A DNA stretch of 64,000 nt from NCBI RefSeq assembly GCF_964340395.1, contig NC_135561.1:9773732-9837731 (forward strand). The letters are read 5' to 3'. Position 1 is the first letter of the stretch. Each line of letters starts with the position of its first letter. Origin of the DNA: Glandiceps talaboti (taxonomy: Eukaryota; Hemichordata; Enteropneusta; Spengelidae). The notes below the pieces were generated by a model. It was not told the origin of the DNA and made no database searches. It saw only the letters and a program-made list of their open reading frames with translations. Shown piece after piece: positions 1-13,475 of the stretch. The position numbers and the translations under genes are program-made.

Positions 1-776
1 AAAAACTTTCAATAACCGATTTACTCATCAAGTTACATTATAAACTGTTTCCAATTGACCAAAACACAATGACCAAACAATTCTCGTTATAAGATACTTC
101 CCTTAGACTGTGAATAATACTTTATTTTCATTGTGAATAAAACTTTATGAGATCCTTTGTATCATATTTGTATACTTTCTAAACTATCAATTGTTTATCA
201 AAAGAGAAGTCATTATAGTTAATTAATTAAGCTGAATAAAGAACACTGAAAATAGTTTTTATTGATGTTGGAAATGGTTCAACAGTTACAAAAGGCAATC
301 TCTCTGCTAGACAAACATTACTAATCGTACATGTATGTATGTATGTACAACTTGGGTGAAGATATTTCACAATTTTCTCCAAACTAAAACAAGACTTTAG
401 ATTCAAACAATGGTAGTTTTATTAATCCCGTGCCAAATATTACCATGTGAATTAACTGATAGGTCTGTCAACCAATCAGCATGTATAAAAATGAGAGACA
501 CATATTTGAACACAATGGTGTTTGGCTTTTTTAGATCAGTACAGAAACTAGTAATATATAACAAAACTAACAGGTGTGCAAAGTAAACAGTTGGTAATTT
601 GCTAAATTTATCTTTACATTGTTCCACAAAATGTATGGCATTCTGTGGTCAAACTTGTGAATTTAATGTCTCATATTTTAGTTTAATTTCATATAATTGT
701 ATGCTGACAGTATTAACTGGTGTTCTCACATAGTGAACAGATTTTCAAAGAAACCTACATGTAACTATAAGATAAA

Positions 777-1053
777 GAAATATAGTTATTTTGGAAGGGT
801 AAGTTAGAAATGACTGCAACATTTCATCTATCATGGATCTTGATCGTGCAATGATTTACTTACATAGTATTAATCATTTATTGTCTCTCCGAAACTGGCA
901 GAATACATTTTTTTTTAGAAATATAGTTATTTTGGAAGGGTATTAAATGTTAGAATTGCCCTCAACATTTCAATCTATCATGGATCTTGATCGTGCAATG
1001 ATTTACTTACATAACATTAAAGTCTCTCCGAAACTGGCAGAATACATTTTTTA
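777..1053. repeat. 141-bp tandem duplication
   Basis: Two head-to-tail copies (about 777-917 and 918-1053) share long identical blocks, including the stretch around 'tatcatggatcttgatcgtg' and the end block 'ctctccgaaactggcagaat'. The second copy has a small internal deletion before the ctctccg block. No coding frame is conserved between them. Confidence 0.85.
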
Positions 1054-1575
1054 GAATATTCTATTTGACCCAGCTGATTTGACCGACTGAGTATTTCATT
1101 CTTTATATTTCTTTGTACATTATTTATATATCATAATTGTATACAATTTGATATACATACATGTACCCCCAGGATATATACATGCAACTTTTACAACCAT
1201 GTCAACTCAAAACCAAATTAGTTGTGGGTATATGCAGATATGACATAAACTTATAAATGGAAGTATGTAGTGCTGAAAGGCAATCCTAATGGATATTGCA
1301 TAGCATGAAATGAGATATGAAACATAAACCACATTGTTTCTTATTACACACAGGATATGGGTAATCTCAGCATCATGCTATGACCTTTAACCCCAGATGA
1401 CATGAAAACTAGTCTGTGAAACTGTAGCTTCATGGTACATGGTGTGCCTAAATATATATGTATGTAGTCATGCTTGTGCCAAGTGTGAAAATAAAAAGCA
1501 TTGTTGGAGCTTGTCAGGGTTTCTTTATCTCCCACCTTCACCATCAGCTTCAAGCTCAAAAAGAGAAAAAGAAAT

Positions 1576-1593
1576 ACCCCCCCCCCCCCCCCA
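1576..1593. repeat. poly-C tract
   Basis: An uninterrupted C run of about 17 bases follows an A-rich stretch. It is a homopolymer with G-quadruplex potential on the minus strand; its length in an assembly is unreliable. Confidence 0.8.
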
Positions 1594-4500
1594 CACGTTA
1601 TGACAGACAGGCTGTGATAAAATTATAGCGATAAGTAACAAGATGCTGACTATCTGCAAACAAACAGATACAGCTACTTTGCCTTTCACACGCAGTATGT
1701 ATTCCAATACAGATAAGATTTTGCTAGTTGATGCATAAGGACTGGGTTGGGTCAAGGATAGGGTAGGGTAGGAAGTGGTCTACATGGTTCTGAAAACTGA
1801 CTGCTGGGACTAAAATACTTTCAAATGATGTAAAGATAATTAGGATTACAGTGTGTTTGATAAGGGCAGTAAGTAGGGTAATTCTACTGGGGTTCCCCAG
1901 TAATTTTACAAGGGTTCCCAAACAAAATTATGGTAGATTGTACGAGAAACTACGTGTATAAAGTAACTTTTACCCTTTTCCCCCATGCTGTTACCAGGGG
2001 TTCCCTAACGTGAACAAAAATACTAGATTATAACTGCACACCAAAATACTCTCCGGATACCCCTATATTCATCCGTCACTCTACAGTATTCAAAGTTCAA
2101 GGGAGGTCACAAATTGATTAAATTAAAAAAGTTTGCATGTACTACACTGTATGTTGTCAGGAAAAGCACTATCATGATTCTGTACTGAGACTGTAATCCA
2201 GGTGATCTGATTTAAATCCCAGCTAAGTTGAAGTTTATGTTACAATGAGTAAAATGACGCAGTTGACTATTTCCAGTAAGCTAGGTGGCCTACTTTGACA
2301 AGCTAATAACAAAGTAGTGTAAAATGTCAGTACACAGGAGTACATAGTGAATTACTGTTATATTAAGAATGATATCCAAGCCAGATTCCTGTACACATAG
2401 ACTATACTGACCTTATCACAGGGGTCAAAGTGTCATGAAGATGACACTGTAGACACTAAACTGGAAGTAACATGATATGATTTTTTACAACATTGACACA
2501 AGCCAGTTTGTGATGGTTCAGTTCATTCAGTGTCTGATGCACACAGTGTATGTCGTCCAGATTTTGAAATAGAACAATATTCTGAGAATGTGTGAGTAAC
2601 TTGTGAAATTCCAGATTGGAAACTGAATGTCTACCACTAAATTGTTGATATACAAAAATTTAGTTTTTAAACTCTTTGTCGGCGGATCTCTATTCACACA
2701 TGACAGTCTGATTAAAACAGTGGATCTATTTTTGAAAACTATTTTTACGAGTAATTTCTTGCCTGTTCCTAAAGCTTAGCACAGACATCTGGCGACTATG
2801 TTCTTTGCAAAGATAGTCCTGTTATTTTTTCAAAGTAAAACGCTGTTGTGCAAAGTTTTCAATGGAATAGGCTGTGATCAAAGAAATCATCCCTGGTAAT
2901 CTTCATTTAAGAGTATAACATTTACATGTAAAAAGCCACGAAAAAAAAGCAACAGAATCGCTTCCTACCTTGGCTCCAGTGAGCTGTGGAGTAATGGAAT
3001 GAGAAAATCCCTAGATTAAAGTTATATCCTGACTACTCCCTATACTACTAAGTTATTGAAACCATTACATCCTGTATTAAAAGCCTCTGAGGAAACAATA
3101 CCAGCCCTGAGTATACATTAAACCTATATCCCGCATGTCAACAAAATAGAAGTCAAACCCCAAACTAGTTCCTGTGTCTATACATCCAGTATTTCATACA
3201 AGGTGGGGCAGGAAATATTTACAAAGGATAAGAGATTTTGGGTTAACTGTATGGTCACTAATTAAACTTAAAGATAAACTTCAGAAGACACAGAATAAAA
3301 TTTCTTAATAATGATATTTAATCCTGATTCTTAAAACTCCATATTGCACACGGAAGATTTGATTCATCTTACAGGAGAATCTTTCCTGATATCAGTTTAC
3401 CATCAGATGACCTTTTGACCTACATGTACATTTTTCATGCTAACAAGGGATGCTAATAAGTCTACGATGTGACACGTTAGTCCATTTTAATCACAATTTA
3501 TGAGACTCATCCCCTGGAAAATATTACCACATGAACCAAACTAAGATATTAGCAGGTGATATTTCATAATATTTGACACTTGGTTGTACAATTTTTTTTC
3601 CCACATTATGTTTAAGATTTCATTTTACACTACATTTACATCACTTTTGCGTCAGGCAGTTGAACCTGATGTTATCTTACCCTGGCAAAGTTTAGATTGT
3701 TCTCCATCAAATGAATGAATGTATACTACTATGCAGAATGTATCAGATGTAAATGTTAATACATGTCTTTACATCATAGTGTACATGTATGATATTGCCC
3801 TTTATTAAATGTATACATTTACACTACAATTAGGAAACTTTGGAACAGGTTGATTTAGTACAATGTAGATGTTAAATCAAGTACAACTGAGTCTTAAGCT
3901 TTTGTGAAAAAAGAAACTATGGGAGTTAATAATATCTAAATACATACATACATGCATTACATTTTTTGTATGTACCATGGTTAAAGCTCAACACAGGCAA
4001 TAATTCAAAAATCATGTAATAAACAAACTGAATAGAAAGAAAATTATACGTTCATATTTTGTCAATTTTATAGTTGAAGTGGTTGTGTCTTAATTTTTAT
4101 GGGTTTCTGGTGTGTCCTGTGTTGTTTCTTTTATTCTTTTTAATCAAACTGTTGTGATTTTATGATGTGATGTGCTTGCAGTTTTTTGTGTATTTTTTTC
4201 TCTGAATCATGTTTTTAAATTTTGCGATTTGTTGTGTGCAGACCATTGAGACATGTGTTGTGTAATGGTCTTTCAACAATAAATTATCATTATCATTATA
4301 GTACAGTCAAACTTATGATGTTTTTTTCTGGATTGTGGACTAGGTACGTAACTCTTTATTCCCAACCACAATTACAAGTAACAAGAACCTACATGTAATT
4401 CACTATAGATTAAGACACTTGCCATAAATATTCAACTTCTGGAATGCATAAGATACTAAAGTATGTCACATTTCTACATAACAGAAATTCCATCGTCATT

Positions 4501-5265
4501 TCTCTAGATAAGTTATCAGTAATTAGCAATTTGAGTAATATTAAAAAGCAGCCTGCAATTCCGTTCTTCCATTCTTCAACGTATGAAATCTTACCATTAG
4601 GATTTATATAGACTTCAAAACTTATCAATTTACATTGTATTTCTATGTGTAATTTGAGTTTATTTTGGGGGCCTGTAAATTCACAATAAATCATTTAATA
4701 TAGAGAAAGAAAATCAAGATACACAAAAAGTAGAATATTAAAAACGACAGAACAATATTTTCTGCTTAAGTTACAGTATTAAAAAGAAATGGTGAATAAA
4801 ATGATGATTTTTTTTAAAAACGTGCACCAAGGTTAGGAAAGAAATTTAGGTGTGAAATTCAAATACCATTGTCTGGTAGAGCTATAGAAAAATTTGTTCC
4901 AGTACAAAAGAGTTATCCAATGTAATCATTACTGTGCCACTAATAATATAAATTCATGGATGCTCGGGTCGCCACTGATCACCACTTTTAACTCTTTTTC
5001 TCTCTAACTTTTCATGCAATTTTGAATAGCTATAAAAAGCTAAATGCATTTACTGGTTAACAGACACATGGCTATGCAGAATATTTTTCAAGGTTGTGGT
5101 ACTGTATGGGGTATTTTGAATCACCTTTAATATGAGAACTTGGGATTGAAACTTGCCTTTAAGTTGTAGTACTTGTAAGACGTTTGACTTGAAAACTGGT
5201 AACTAACAAATGAAGACAACACCTGTTAATTAATACAAGAACACCTTATTTCCATGTAACAGTAG

Positions 5266-5465
5266 GGGGTATATTTGAATTCTAATTCTGAGACATTCCA
5301 AACCAGTCAGAAGTTCTACATAGCAACTCTAATTTATCTCTTTTACTTTTCGATTAGAAGTCTTGTTGCACTGAGTATATCATCTGAACCATGCATGTAT
5401 CAGTGCCTGAACCCTATTGCAATGGGTTATGTGAGACATGAACTGAAAAAAGTTACCCAGACACT
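5266..5465 (+). other. Possible isolated coding exon with a 7TM-like segment
   Basis: A 200-nt open segment is bounded by a plausible acceptor (ccatgtaacagtag, an NAGNAG arrangement) and a good donor (CT|GTAAGTG). The translation has a hydrophobic stretch followed by Cys-Leu-Asn-Pro-Ile-Ala-Met-Gly-Tyr and a basic tail. This superficially resembles the end of TM7 plus helix 8 of peptide GPCRs, where an Asn-Pro-Ile-Ala-Leu variant of NPxxY occurs. The classical Tyr position is not met, and no other exon of such a receptor was found nearby, so it may be a chance open frame or a pseudogene remnant. Confidence 0.2.
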
Positions 5466-7304
5466 GTAAGTGATTGGCACCTATCAACGTACACTCAAGC
5501 AGAAGTAAATGTTACTATCCAAAACAGTGGCTTTTCTTGAATACATCTAATTCTAGCTGTATTGACACTGGCTTTTATAACATTGTTTTGTAATTTACTC
5601 TTAGGCCAAAGTAGGAGTGCTTGTTGTGGTTCTTTTGTTGTGTTTGTAGTAGACTCTAAGAGTGTCCTGACATTTTCCTTGCAAACAGCACGTACCATCC
5701 TTTCATTTTATCTTAAAGTCTTTCATTAGCAAATTACATCTGGGACAAATGTTCCATTAAATAATGCTATGTTTACGGTAAACATTCTTGGGGTTAATTC
5801 ACTTGCACTCTTCTCCTTTCATTGCTACAAAATTACTGATTAAGCTTTAGAATTTGAGGAGGAACAAATCATCCACTTAACTCAATGACAATTCTTGAGT
5901 CACAGACAGCAGCCAAATTAATTCAAATCACATTTCCGTTCTCTCGTGTGTTGTTTACTTTTTAAAAAGTAATTTCACCTAAAGTCTGGCACGGACAACT
6001 CATAAGACTTGAGCACGATGTATTGAAAAGTTCTCTTTATCATGATCTAAACGATTCTGGCTATGCAAAAGTTAATTGTGTACACTTTGTTCTTGTTCAA
6101 ATTGAAAGTAAAAGCTCTCCTTGGGTACTTAGCTCAAATGTACACAATACATTGTAAGTATACCACCAGCATAGCTGACTGTATACTGAAATGTATGGGA
6201 AGTACTAGCAATTAACTAGAGTCTAATGCTCATGAATATGAAAAGCACAGAGGCAGAGCTACAGAAGTGCAACAACCTTTTCTTGGTAGGATGGTTTATA
6301 CACCTTGTCTTTATCTTAAATTTCCGGATCTCAGTTGTCTGAGCAGATGCAAATTCACACCTGCATCACGTATCTCAAAGGTGTGGCTTTTTTCACACCA
6401 TGTTCACACATATTACTGTAGACAAGACAGAAAACATTGAAAGGATTCGAAATGGCAGTAAATTCACAACTTTGAAAAGCAGCACAAAGTGTGAGGTGAT
6501 CTGAATCATTACATGCTCCACCCTGCATAGAAATAATTCAAGACAGTAAGGAATAATTTAAAGGCCCATGTCAGATTAGAATTAAACTTTGGGGTGAAAA
6601 GCAGTTGTCTGACAAAGCATTTGATAGAAAGAGTTGGTCTCGTCAAAGGAATCGTCCTATTCAAGCCACTTGTATCCACCAACAAGAAAGATAGTAATTT
6701 GAGAACAAGGGCTTTAAATAGCATAGACTTTGGAATATGTTTGCAGCAGTCATTTTATGATAAAGGGACTGTGCTTGCAAGAATGTTCAATTATTAAGAC
6801 GATGAAATCCTGAAACTTTTAATACAGACCAATCATGAATAGAGTCTTTGAAGACATTACTGTTTTTTTATACAAAATGAAATGAAATTTCTACTCACAG
6901 AGTCAACACAATTCTTAGTTGAGAATCCCAAATTTTCACCGATGTCTTGTCAGCATTGTCAGGGGTATACTACAATGGGCTATTGTCAAATGTTCTCACT
7001 TCCAAGAATTGGTGTTGACTCTGTGAGTAAAAATTTCATTACTATGTATGAACCCAGAGACCATGAACATTCATTCTTGCATTATACATGTGTAGTTCAT
7101 CATATCTGATGACATCACATCTCCTAGCCTAGAGACTTGACTATCTGGTCTGGCTCAACATACTGCCTTGCCAGACATCGTCAAGCCAACAGCCAAGTCT
7201 CTGGGCAACATATCTCCAGACAGTTTCAGATAATAAATACCAAACAACCATCACACAACACATAAGGTTTAGACCATACCTTACATTTTTCCTACACCTA
7301 TAGT

Positions 7305-7713
7305 TACAACTCTTTTCGAAGAAGCTTGACCAAGCTATTGAACAAACTACCAAGATCAGTGAGCTTGGTTCACAAGGTTTCTTGTTGAGATAGACACAAT
7401 AAAGATAACACACAAACATCACTTACAGTGTCAACAGTAATGTTAACAGCATGCACACTACTACAGTTACAATAGACATGAGGTGTAATTTCTTGAAGTT
7501 CAAACAAAATCCATGGTAAGCAGGTAACTGAACTATTTCTTTCATGCAGTTACTGTTTATATCATTAACTAAATTAAGAATCCACACTGTATATATTGTG
7601 AGTTACATTGTATCTTTATGGTGTCTATCTCAACATGAAAGCTTGTGATCTGGCTCACCGATCTTGATAGTTCATTTAACAGCTTGGGCAAGCTTCTCCG
7701 AAAAGAACTGTGG
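7305..7713. repeat. Fold-back element, ~100-bp arms
   Basis: The left arm (about 7305-7408) and right arm (about 7611-7713) are imperfect reverse complements. Examples are 'gaagcttgaccaagctattg' against the complement of 'taacagcttgggcaagcttc', and 'tgttgagatagacac' in both. They enclose roughly 200 bp of unrelated sequence. The layout suggests a MITE/fold-back insertion or a hairpin-forming repeat; no transposase is present. Minus-strand open frames here are by-products of the repeat. Confidence 0.7.
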
Positions 7714-8289
7714 TCTGACCTACTGTCATCTCCTGGCATCAAAATGATGAATTAATTTCTCTTCACTGTGATAACAGATGACATTCCAAGCAGTGACCAT
7801 AAAGCAATTATCAGTTAAGTACAACTATTTGTTAAAGAGTTCATAAATAAACACAAGACACAACATAAGTAAACAATTGTATGATGTATAACTGTACTTT
7901 CTTCCACACTTGCCAGGAAGGGTGTGACCTTTGCTGTTCTATCTTATTTTTCATGCCAAGAGAAGTTACAGCTTTTGTATGTCACAAAATTTACGAAGAA
8001 TTTGTTACAAAAAACATAGGAATTTTCAGCACACGACAAGTATATTTTGATTGCTCATATCTGTTGAGATGAGTATATGCCAAAATACAAAAATAAAAAT
8101 ACACATATTGTAAGAAAAAAAAGAAGAAGCTATGTATAAGGAGCTGTGCATGTGTCATATCAAAATAATTTGTACATGCAGGGAAATTAATAAAAACTTG
8201 GTATTCTACTGTTCAAATCTTGAAATATCAAGTTGAAGTACAACTTTATGTGTACGATTATACCTAAACTGCTGCTTTGTTACAATAAT

Positions 8290-8700
8290 TAGGCTAGGCC
8301 CTAATGGGCACAGCCTGGAGTTGCCTATTACATTTGCTTCTGTCTGTCCAGCCATCTGTCTGTCAATGCATTCATCCTCATACATTGTATCTCTGGCATG
8401 TACCAACCAATTTCAACCACACCTCAAGGTGGCATGTAACATGCTATGTGAGATATATGTAGTCACTTTGTTTTCAAATGAATCAAATAATGAAATATGG
8501 TTCAATGATGTTCATACTTGCTCTTAAATTTCACAATATGCATGATATGTTACCTTTGAGCCAGATTTGGTTGAAATCGGTTGATGCATGCCAGAGATAC
8601 ATGCCTACGTATAAGGGAGAATGCACACATGGACAGATGGATACATGGACAGACACACAGACAGAACCCAGTGTAAAAGAACCATCTAGGTGGTGCCTGT
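8290..8700. repeat. Palindromic repeat ending in CAGA-rich and poly-G sequence
   Basis: The core arms, about 8387-8443 and 8546-8600, are inverted copies (for instance 'catgccagagatac' against 'gtatctctggcatg'). Outer flanks are also loosely complementary, with CTGTCTGTC-type sequence on the left and GACAGA-type on the right. The unit looks like two head-to-head copies of one short interspersed repeat, each carrying a CAGACAGA-like 3' tail. Confidence 0.65.
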
Positions 8701-8723
8701 TGGGGGGGGGGGGGGGGGGGGGG
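8701..8723. repeat. poly-G tract
   Basis: About 22 consecutive G follow the palindromic repeat. It may form a G-quadruplex; assembly length is uncertain. Confidence 0.85.
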
Positions 8724-11299
8724 CAAAAAATGACTATCACTGATTTGTGCAACTTTTGTAAGACAGCAACATACCACCAGTATATTGTGTGGATTGGGCT
8801 ACTCTGTTGTTAGTAAAGAATTGAGAAAGTCATGACATTCAAGGAGTGATGGTGAAACCCATACAATAAATGGAGACAAGACATACATGTACACATGATA
8901 CACTTCTCTAGATACATGTAGATAGGAGCTGTCAGTGTCAATCCTGAAAACTGACAGCTAAATACCACTCACACATGAAATTAAACAAATTCTTTGAATA
9001 TCTGGACTCTAGGTTTTTTCAAGTGGGCAAGAATGCATTTCTCAAATTTGTATTTACAACAAAATAGGGGCTACAATGAAACCATTCTATGTTGAGCAAC
9101 TGAAGACCCCAGTTCAAATTCCAAGTTTAGGTGAAAACTCAACAGAATATGGTAATTAAACAGTTGTACCTTCCAAGTACCAAGGGTGTATTTATAGTAT
9201 ATGTACCATACTATATCCATAGTCTCGAGAGTGGGTCTATCCATGGCTTCAAATTTCAAGATCTCTCTTTGCCCCAAATGAAGAAAAGACATCAGAAGCC
9301 ATAGCCACTAGACTAATACATCCATGAATGAACTTGTCACTCAATTGCACATATCCCATAATGCAATGTAAATTTCTAATGTCTTGATGTGTCGTTCTCG
9401 TAAAGCAGAGTAAATTTTCCACCCATGAAAACCTTAGCACTCACTTGGCAGTTTATGTCAATTGGATTTATACTTATAAAACAATTGCATGCCTCGAGCT
9501 TCCATTTGTATACCATAATATTACATCTACTTCAAACTGAGCAGCGGCCAGTCACAAAATATTTGATATTCACTCTGAATATAATCATCAGATCTAATCC
9601 CTCATTCAATGTAATGAATGAAATACATGTACAACTTAGCAATACTAGGACCAGGCATTATTTGGACGGGTATTAATAATAACTAAGGTCTCTCTTCAGA
9701 GAATGCACATGTTATAAAAGAGTATGGATTGCTAACAAAACGCCTGGATATGGCTATCTTAGAAGAGTCCCCATTGTTGTAGATTATTTGTATAGGGACT
9801 TACTATTACTGATGACAGGAAACCCTTGACCTTAACAAAATAAACGTAAGATATTGGCTGTCAGTATCACTGCAAAGGTGGCTAGATCAAGTCCTCCAGC
9901 TTTACTCTGTAAATGTAGTCATGTAACTGTGTGCAGTGAACCTACACAACTTACAATATAGGTCACATGGTGGAATATGACATGGATTTCAGTTTGTTTG
10001 CTCTAACATGAGGGAAGGGGAAATTGAGGAGGAGGGGGGGGGGGAATCTCATTTTGATGGGGCAAGACCAATAAATCTTTTGGGGGACTCAAGTAGATTT
10101 TACCTGACTAATCAGACTATGTTGGTCATCAACATTATCTCAATATGGATTACACAGGATCATTATTTTGTTCTGGAACAAATTTCCCATATCTCTTCTC
10201 CAAACAACCAATTTTCATGTCTTGATTTAAATCCTAAGCCAAAGTGGGTCTTTAACCACCCTTTAAAACAAGAGGAGGCACTGTAAACAGTACCAGTATT
10301 AGGACTTGTTGTCATTGATTTTGAAATCTCGTGAGTCTAGCCTCCATTGGAAATTATCACTGGATCTGCAACACCAACGGTTGTCTCTACTGTACACTAC
10401 ACCACTGTCCAGTCTCTTTTATACATAAAAATGTAACATCATTACATGTAAATTCATGAAGAGAATTTTGTGATACATGATAGAAAAGAAGACCATTTAA
10501 ATCAGCCATTTATATGTCATCTGTTTGCTTTTTTAAACTTGTTTATGTACAAAATTTTGAAAAAAAAAGTTGTCAATCATCAATGACTTTGAGTTGACCT
10601 TGCACACTGCTATTGTCCGGTCAGTTTTCAAACACTGAGGAAAAAATTGTCATCTTCTTCAAGTCTGTGAAATGACTTAATACCAAATAGTCTACAAAAA
10701 GTAATATTAATATTAATATACACAAATGTATGCTACGTGACAAAATTTCCTTTCAACATTGAACATCCCTTTGAATAAATAGATTTTGTTAACAAAACTT
10801 TCTCACTTGTTCCTTTACACTTTGAACAGTAATACATATTTGCCACATTGAGAACTGTTCATTTGTACTTACAACTGTCAAAAACCAGTGTTTTATGTTT
10901 TCTAGAAGTACAGTGGCAGTTTCGCTACATCGGTCTTGGTCTTTGCAAACCCCGTAAGAAATAAAATGTAAAACAAAAAATGTTGATTCACACAAAATAA
11001 AATATAAAAAAAGGAATAAAATAGTATTGCACATAAAAACAAAGCTACAATTATTGCAGCTGTGTTTTCATGCATGTCCACTATGACGAAAGTATTCTCT
11101 TTAAAACTTGTAAACTGTTGAAAAAGTTATATTTTCATGAGCTGATATACATTGTACTTCCATATGTATAAAGTGTTGATTCATTATTTACTCACTGTCT
11201 GTCTACAGTACGTTTCATATTATTTGCAATCGTGGCATGTCGACAGTGTACCATTAGACATGATATATACACAACTTTCATAACGTCCCCATGTTTGGG

Positions 11300-12040
11300 T
11301 TGACCTTTGACACGGGTGCTTCTCGCAGACGACGTGTCAAAACAGACTTTGCCAAAATAAAAAAATGACCCATTTTTCTCGCGTTTCTTCACTCACAATT
11401 ACAAAAATCGAATGAGTTTGTTATTCATTAATGTTTGAACTCTAAGTTGGTGTACTAATATTGGCCCCAAAGTTATCGTTCATGAATATTCAACACGTCA
11501 CAATTGACTTACTGACTTTGTCACCTTCAAACACGAAATCTGTGATGTGTGAATCGTGTTTATGTATCATGCTTATATACACCGCAGTATGTGATAGTTT
11601 GGTAAATTTATCGCACTACGGTTATAACGACGGCGAGGTACGATTTCAGATTGTCATATTACAGGTCCCCGATCGACTCCCATTCAAAACCCAAATACAT
11701 GAGCATGACACTCTAGAGAATAAACTTACAGAGTGAGAAATCCCGACCTCAAAAGTTTGAAGGATGTTGCCAACACTGTCTGGGTGACACCACTGATAAC
11801 GATCGGCAGGTCAGATCGTCGAAGCCAGCGATTCTCGTCGGGATACAGGAAAGCTACGATATCTTTTCGCAGGAGGTGCCTACTTGAGTGGTAGCTTGCG
11901 TCTTCATAAGCATTCAACGGTCTTCAGTTGTAGATATTAAGCCGTGAACATAGGTTACCGCGGCCGTATGCCCGCAAGACTCCGAGAAAGAAATTCCCTG
12001 TTATGCAAATATAGGTTTATAGGCGCGGTCACAACTACTT
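11300..12040 (-). promoter_or_regulatory. CpG-containing promoter-like region with a candidate first exon
   Basis: This patch is visibly richer in CpG and GC than its surroundings, including 'ttaccgcggccgtatgcccg' near 11.96 kb. On the minus strand a canonical donor, CTCT|GTAAGT, falls at 11729/11730, downstream of about 190 bp that stays open in one frame (11730-11917). That frame has no ATG, so the segment is either a 5' UTR exon, a coding exon with an unseen upstream acceptor, or a chance frame. I do not recognise the translated peptide, and no downstream exon was found in the left 11 kb. Confidence 0.3.
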
Positions 12041-13470
12041 TTTATGGGTGTGATGCCAATATCTTTAAATGAAGGGCATAATAGCGAACTAATAGTAAAG
12101 AAATTTTGAAGAGTCCATTAGAAAATGAAATGCATCAAAGACACACATTGTAAAGAATGACATAACCGTCTATTTTTATAGAGTAAAAGTACAATAACGG
12201 AAACTTAACTTGAAATATTTCCATGAAGTTTCATTAAACACTCCCTACGATTAATCAAGTTGTCTCCGAAACTGCCTGATACGATAACCGTGCACACAAA
12301 AAGTCGTGCCTCGGGCGCAACACCAATCACGAACTATCGGTGAGAAAGACAAGAACAGTATTGCTGCTACAGAATCATGGTTTTCTGAAGAGTTATACAA
12401 TAGATAGATGAATACTTTGTTTAGGTCAACGATGACGTCACTGGATTTGTTTTTGTTTTGTTTCCTTAGTATATCAAAATCTCGTCTCCATTTGTCTAAT
12501 TTTCAACAAATGAAATTTATTTTGATTATATTTACGATCTGACTGAAGTAATAATTAAGCCCATTCTACAATTTTCAATAAATATACTGTTAGCTTCGGG
12601 AAATTGGGGGGAAATGTTTCCAATAATTTGCTAATTAAGTATGCTTGTAAGTACTGGAAGAATACGGATATTCGTAGAAGCTAGTAGGTACACGCACCTC
12701 TATTTTACATAGTTTAATCCGTAGTTTGATATATAGATTATAAGTTAAAAACCGCTTTGAATTTAAACACTTTAAATTCATGAAAACACACCAACGGAAT
12801 GCTTAAACTCGTGTCTACTTTATAGCCTTATAACAGTGACAGTAAAGTCTTTGGAAAAAACGTCATTGAAAACTAACTGAAACTTATCCGGTAATTGTTG
12901 CGCATTGTCCACGCCACCAGGGTGAGACGGTAGCCGCTTGTTGGCTCCAACCTCAATTCTGAGCCCTGCATGCTAGAGATAGACTTGACCTGGTATTTGG
13001 CCAAAAAAATAGAACTGTTTCTGGTTAGGACAGTTTGTCTAAAATGGTGCGACGATGCATTTTTTTTAAATTCTAAACAAACCTGTCACTCAGTCTACTG
13101 TTACTGTTCTTTTTATTTAGTTCTTTAGAGCAAGTGTGTATGTTGGGCAGATGTCATTTGCTTGTTCATGATTGGGTCTTCACTGAAGTAGGGGGGATTA
13201 TTTTTAGTGTTTCCCTTCGGATCTGCAGACCGGCATGGGCTGGACAAACACACAAAAAAGACCGACGCAGGGGTATTTAAGTGATGCGCGCACTGACAGA
13301 AACAATTCTTTTCTTCCTTCATTTTTTGGCCTTACTACAGTATCCTAAAACAAAATACCGCCAATGGCGTTGTAGCACAACTGTAGTTTTTAAAAATGTT
13401 TATCCATATGCTAGTCTATGCTAACAATAGGTGTTTATTTGCTGAATAACTATCCAGTTGCCTATCCAAC
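12040..13470. other. Non-coding spacer, no gene seen
   Basis: Mixed AT-rich sequence with a few GC-richer patches (about 12.24-12.36 and 12.90-12.98 kb). No coding signal, RNA gene or clear repeat was recognised. Confidence 0.5.
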
Positions 13471-13475
13471 CATGT

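Larger units (their letters stand above)
1..11300. other. AT-rich non-coding region with scattered repeats
   Basis: No recognisable gene was found on either strand. Open frames are short (under about 95 codons), start mostly at non-ATG codons, and match no family I know. The stretch holds a 141-bp tandem duplication near 0.8-1.05 kb, fold-back repeats at 7.3 and 8.4 kb, C/G homopolymer runs at 1.58 and 8.70 kb, and one weak exon-like segment at 5.27 kb, each listed separately. It could be the intron or 3' flank of a minus-strand gene starting near 11.9 kb, but I found no convincing downstream exon. Confidence 0.5.

Noticed and set aside
4410-4694. 94-codon minus-strand frame with a good acceptor-like site upstream
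   Set aside because: It has no family resemblance, no donor and no partner exon, and its composition is as expected for AT-rich random sequence.
10008-10286. 92-codon plus-strand frame beginning with an ATG
   Set aside because: It starts in a G-rich purine tract, has no recognisable domain and no splice partners; considered chance.
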